Shown: in pieces, positions 61,103 to 64,000 of the stretch
Position numbering within the stretch: position 1 is the first letter of the stretch
How the letters are laid out: the number at the start of each line of letters is the position of its first letter
NCBI RefSeq assembly: GCF_023336905.1
Contig: NZ_JAMBLS010000005.1
Span: 62,001-126,000, forward strand
Direction of reading: 5' to 3'
Length of the DNA stretch: 64,000 bases
Origin: Bacteroides sp. ET71
GTDB lineage: Bacteria > Bacteroidota > Bacteroidia > Bacteroidales > Bacteroidaceae
Made by a program: the position numbers and the translations under genes
The notes under the pieces: model-generated
What the model was told of the DNA's origin: nothing
Seen by the model: only the letters and a program-made list of their open reading frames with translations
The model's database searches: none

Positions 61103-61213
61103 GGAGGCTCGTCCGGACGGTGGCGTGGCGCCCTTTTTCGTAGAAAGGGGGCCGATTTGGGGCTTGCGGCGACAAAAAATGCCGACAAGCTGGTTTTATT
61201 TCTCAAGATTAAT

Positions 61214-61221
61214 TATATTTG
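61214..61221 (+). promoter_or_regulatory. -7 box of cytidylate-kinase-like gene
   Basis: TATATTTG fits TAnnTTTG, 38 nt before the ATG. Confidence 0.65.
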
Positions 61222-61258
61222 CCCTTGACAAATCGTGTGTTTCATTTAAATTTAGAGA

Positions 61259-61894
61259 ATGGATATGGAAGATAAATTCGTAGTGAACATTGGCCGCCAG
61301 TTGGGCAGTGGCGGTCGTGAGATAGGTGAGAAGCTGGCCATACGGTTGGGCATCTCTTTTTACGACAAAGAGCTCATCACGCTGGCGTCGGAAGAAAGCG
61401 GCCTGTGCAGCGAGTTCTTCGAACGGGCCGACGAACGTCCCTCGCAGGGCTTCGTGGGCGGCTGGTTCGGGATGCGCTTCCCTTTCATCACCGACGGGGC
61501 CATGCCGGCCAGCAATTGCCTGAGCAACGATTCCTTGTTCAAGGTGCAGAGCGACGTGATTCGCCGCCTGGCCGAAAAGAAATCATGCCTGTTCGTCGGG
61601 CGTTGTGCCGACTATATCTTGCGCGAGCATCCGCGTTGTGCCAACATCTTCATCTCCTCCACCCGCGAAGACCGCATCGCCCGCCTGTGCCGTATTCATG
61701 GCTTCGGCGAGCAGGAAGCCGAGGCCATGATGGTAAAGGCCGACAAGAAACGTTCGGAATACTACAACTATTACAGCTATAAGACTTGGGGCGCTGCGGC
61801 ATCCTACCACCTGTGCATCGATTCCTCCGTGTTGGGCATAGACGGCACCGTCGATTTCGTGGAGGAATTTGTGCGGAAGAAACTCTCGCTCTGA
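61259..61894 (+). CDS. Cytidylate kinase-like family protein
   Basis: 211 residues. Replaces the classic P-loop start with N-I-G-R-Q-L-G-S-G-G-R-E-I-G (10-23), then F-Y-D-K-E-L-I and a C-L-F-V-G-R-C-A-D-Y-I-L motif and the lid region R-I-A-R-L-C. This is the cytidylate kinase-like superfamily of Bacteroidetes and Firmicutes, distinct from Cmk; nucleotide phosphorylation is probable but the substrate is unproven. Convergent with the transporter gene, with the terminator at 61922 between them. Confidence 0.85.
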   Translation: MDMEDKFVVNIGRQLGSGGREIGEKLAIRLGISFYDKELITLASEESGLCSEFFERADERPSQGFVGGWFGMRFPFITDGAMPASNCLSNDSLFKVQSDVIRRLAEKKSCLFVGRCADYILREHPRCANIFISSTREDRIARLCRIHGFGEQEAEAMMVKADKKRSEYYNYYSYKTWGAAASYHLCIDSSVLGIDGTVDFVEEFVRKKLSL

Positions 61895-61921
61895 TTCATG
61901 CCGGAAGAAAACAAAAAACTT

Positions 61922-61962
61922 AGAGCGGCTGTGTCGGCAAATCCTTGCCACGCAGCCGCTCT
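61922..61962. terminator. Convergent terminator
   Basis: A 10-bp inverted repeat AGAGCGGCTG/CAGCCGCTCT with extra inner pairing lies between the kinase-like and transporter genes. Confidence 0.75.
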
Positions 61963-61997
61963 ACTGTTTAGCTATGTTTAGAAAGATATTCGCTTTC

Positions 61998-63662
61998 TTA
62001 CATCATCGTCAGCAATATCATCTGCCCCGCCAGGATGCGCAGGAACATGGTGAGAGGGTAAACGGTTGAATAACCCACCGAAGGAGCCGTATTGCCGGCC
62101 ACTTGGTTCGAGTAGGCCAGTGCAGGAGGGTCGGTCGTGGCACCGCCGATAAGACCCATCAGGATGAAGTAGTTCACCTTGAAGAATCCGCGGGCAAAGA
62201 TGCCGACCACAAGCAGCGGGATGACCGTAATCAAAAAGCCCCACAGCACGTACAACAATCCGTCTCCTTGCAGCACCGTCTGCACGAACTGGCCGCCCGC
62301 ATCAATGCCTACGCTGGCCAGGAAGAGCACGAGACCTATCTCGCGCAGCATCAGGTTGGCACTCATCGTGGTGTACGTAACCAGCTTTAACTTGTAACCG
62401 AAACGGCCGATAAGGATGGCCACCACCAGCGGACCGCCGGCCAGGCCCAGCTTGACAGGCGTAGGCATGCCCGGGAAAGAGATAGGCAGGCTGCCCACCA
62501 GTATGCCCAGGAACAAGCCGACAAAGATGGTGACGATGTTCGGTGTGTCAAGGCGTTTGAGTTGATTGCCCAGCACGAGTGCTACGCCATTGACAGCATC
62601 CTGCTGGCCTACCACCATGACGCGGTCGCCTACCTGGAGTGTCAGGTTGGGAGCAGCGAAAAGGTCCATGCCCGAACGGTTGACGCGGGTGACGGTGACA
62701 CCGTAAGTGCTGCGGAAGTGCATGTCACCCAGCTTCTTGCCATTGATTTCAGACTTGGTCACCAAGATACGTCTCGACACCATCGGCATGTCCTGATGTT
62801 CCCAATCCACCTCTACTTGTCGTCCTATGAAAGCTATTATAGCCTCGGCATCTTCTTCAGAACATACCATGTAAAGCTGGTCGCCGATGTGGAAACGGGT
62901 ATCTTGGTCGGGGATGGACACGTGCCCCTCATGACGGAGACGTGTGCAGACGAAGGGACGTCCCAAAAACTCCTTGACCTGAATGAGACGCTTGCCGTCA
63001 ATCGATTCGTTGCGCACTTCCAGCGTCATCAGGTGTGGCTTTTGTTTCTCATCTTCCTCCGTGTGGCGCAAAGCCTCTTCTTCCTTATGGAAGTCTATAC
63101 GGAAGATGTAGCGGATAGCGATGATGGAACCTATGATGCCCAACACACCCAAGGGGTAAGCGCAGGCATAACCTAACGCAATGGGGTCGCCGGTGTATTG
63201 CAACTGGTTAAGAGCCTCTTGTGCAGCACCCAAACCGGGCGTATTGGTCACGGCCCCGTACAAAATACCTACAATCATAGGCAATTCCACACGTCCGTTG
63301 GCAATGAAGTAAATGGTCAGAGCCACTGCGATGTTGAGCACAATAATCATCACTGCCAATAGGTTCAGCGTCATGCCTCCCTTTTTGAAAGATGAAAAGA
63401 AAGACGGACCTACCTGCAGGCCGATGCAGAACACAAACAGTGTCAAGCCAAACTCGCGCAGGAAGTGCAGAATAGGCGTAGATACCGTAAAACCGAAATG
63501 CCCCATCAGGATACCCATGAAGAGGACGAACGTCACCCCCAGCGAGATTCCCGCCACTTTAATTTTGCCCAGCAAAACCCCGGCCGCTATCACGAAGGAG
63601 TATAGAAATACGATGTGGGCGACGGAGGAAGGGTCCCATAATAAACTGTTTAACCAATCCAT
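61998..63662 (-). CDS. AspT/YidE-family transporter with two RCK-C domains
   Basis: 554 residues from M-D-W-L-N-S at 63662; an ATG 17 codons earlier overlaps the -7 box. Five to six N-terminal helices, two cytosolic TrkA-C (RCK-C) domains (about 190-370), then five more helices. Repeats G-L-Q-V-G-P-S-F-F and G-I-D-A-G-G-Q-F and the duplicated [18 protein letters not shown] motifs are typical of the aspartate:alanine exchanger family. No amino-acid decarboxylase gene is nearby, so the substrate is open. Confidence 0.9.
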   Translation of the reverse strand: MDWLNSLLWDPSSVAHIVFLYSFVIAAGVLLGKIKVAGISLGVTFVLFMGILMGHFGFTVSTPILHFLREFGLTLFVFCIGLQVGPSFFSSFKKGGMTLNLLAVMIIVLNIAVALTIYFIANGRVELPMIVGILYGAVTNTPGLGAAQEALNQLQYTGDPIALGYACAYPLGVLGIIGSIIAIRYIFRIDFHKEEEALRHTEEDEKQKPHLMTLEVRNESIDGKRLIQVKEFLGRPFVCTRLRHEGHVSIPDQDTRFHIGDQLYMVCSEEDAEAIIAFIGRQVEVDWEHQDMPMVSRRILVTKSEINGKKLGDMHFRSTYGVTVTRVNRSGMDLFAAPNLTLQVGDRVMVVGQQDAVNGVALVLGNQLKRLDTPNIVTIFVGLFLGILVGSLPISFPGMPTPVKLGLAGGPLVVAILIGRFGYKLKLVTYTTMSANLMLREIGLVLFLASVGIDAGGQFVQTVLQGDGLLYVLWGFLITVIPLLVVGIFARGFFKVNYFILMGLIGGATTDPPALAYSNQVAGNTAPSVGYSTVYPLTMFLRILAGQMILLTMM

Positions 63663-63710
63663 AGTCCTATAAGTAATGTTAATAGATTCTAAATCGCGGA
63701 TTAACGCCTG

Positions 63711-63718
63711 CAAAAGTA
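63711..63718 (-). promoter_or_regulatory. -7 box of the AspT/YidE gene
   Basis: Minus strand TACTTTTG fits TAnnTTTG, about 50 nt before the start. Confidence 0.6.
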
Positions 63719-63823
63719 CACATAACGTCCGAAGAAGGCAAGCTTTTCATAAAGAAAAAAGACTTTTTGTTCGAAAAGAGAAAAATATACTCCTCTTCGT
63801 ATTGTATAATTCAAATATTTTGC

Positions 63824-63977
63824 TATATTTGCAGATGAACAACAGGCCATAGCTGAAGATACTTAGTATAAAAAGACGTGGACTGTACCGCCATAAGCTG
63901 CTCTCCACGTTGATGCTTCGTTTATAATGGTGAAGCGGGGCGTGTCCGTAGCTTTTGCACAGTACACGCCCCTTTTT
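63824..63977 (+). ncRNA. Structured small RNA candidate at right edge
   Basis: A TATATTTG -7 box (63824) with an ATTG -33-like element 19 bp upstream is followed by about 140 nt that contain a 7-bp stem (ACGTGGA/TCCACGT), a GCTTC/GAAGC hairpin and a terminal GGGGCGTGT/ACACGCCCC stem with five T (63937-63977). No credible ORF runs in this direction. Could instead be a leader of a gene beyond the edge, but the terminator argues for an independent RNA. A 6S-like RNA is one possibility; it cannot be confirmed from sequence alone. Confidence 0.55.
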
Positions 63978-64000
63978 GCACACGGATTCGAAAAATTTAA

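Noticed and set aside
60247-61206. N-terminally extended DUF5063 protein
   Set aside because: The extra 122 residues cross the -7 box at 60860 and repeat DNA; the family-like sequence starts at 60840.
63747-63983. 78-codon minus-strand frame at the right edge
   Set aside because: It overlaps the structured, terminator-bearing ncRNA candidate and has no family features.

Overview
The window looks like a chromosomal segment of a GC-rich member of the Bacteroidales (Bacteroides/Phocaeicola-like). The evidence is threefold. Promoters carry the Bacteroidetes -7 box TAnnTTTG, with a TTTG-like -33 box in the clearest cases. Start codons mostly lack Shine-Dalgarno sequences. Many families are typical of the order: DUF4270, DUF4834, DUF4847, DUF5063, DUF5687, DUF6169, a fused NfnAB-type oxidoreductase and the GDE-GT4-GH57 glycogen locus. 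Most of the DNA is core housekeeping. No rRNA, tRNA, CRISPR array, prophage or complete insertion sequence was seen.

Layout. 1-9.1 kb: ribH and a TPR membrane protein diverge from recF-DUF721. A minus-strand run follows: PHP phosphatase, formyl-THF cyclo-ligase, S41 protease, dCMP deaminase, DUF4847 lipoprotein and M3 peptidase. 9.2-16.1 kb: gap, mscL, guaA, an EamA exporter, a Crp/Fnr regulator and trkH. 16.4-23.6 kb: a glycogen/alpha-glucan locus (debranching enzyme, GT4 synthase, GH57) facing a DUF4270 lipoprotein and a short GT5-like protein. 24-30.7 kb: panC-panD, an AT-richer gene pair (uncharacterised protein plus agmatine-deiminase-like enzyme) that looks acquired, a DUF3267 protein, sodB and the Nfn fusion. 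30.8-32.7 kb: a small accessory island with two related antitoxins, a frameshifted RelE/ParE toxin, a hexapeptide acyltransferase and a hairpin-repeat array. 32.8-41.6 kb: serS, trxA, dnaE, psd-pssA, rpmA and rplU. 41.7-51.6 kb: a DUF6169 operon, a HAD-DUF3667 fusion, a TraB/GumN protein between inverted repeats, an NlpC/P60 lipoprotein, an ABC ATPase with DUF5687 membrane partner, and an M16 protease. 51.7-64 kb: the miaA-lipid kinase-kdsA operon with an embedded toxin-antitoxin pair, rsmE, DUF151, a nucleoside permease, an RlmI-like methyltransferase, an exonuclease, DUF5063, a cytidylate-kinase-like protein and an AspT/YidE-type transporter.

The most unusual material is between genes. (1) Two transcription units share an identical 36-nt 5' block placed at a promoter and each ends about 65-70 nt later in its own terminator; they look like paralogous small RNAs. 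(2) Many intergenic regions carry short tandem arrays with a 22-23 bp period, about two helical turns; two of these arrays are made of perfect or near-perfect hairpins. (3) A promoter-to-terminator unit without a plausible ORF at the right edge is a further ncRNA candidate. (4) AT-rich repeats flank one gene as inverted copies and appear to encode part of the signal peptide of another. Functions were assigned from recognisable motifs and family knowledge; no database search was run.
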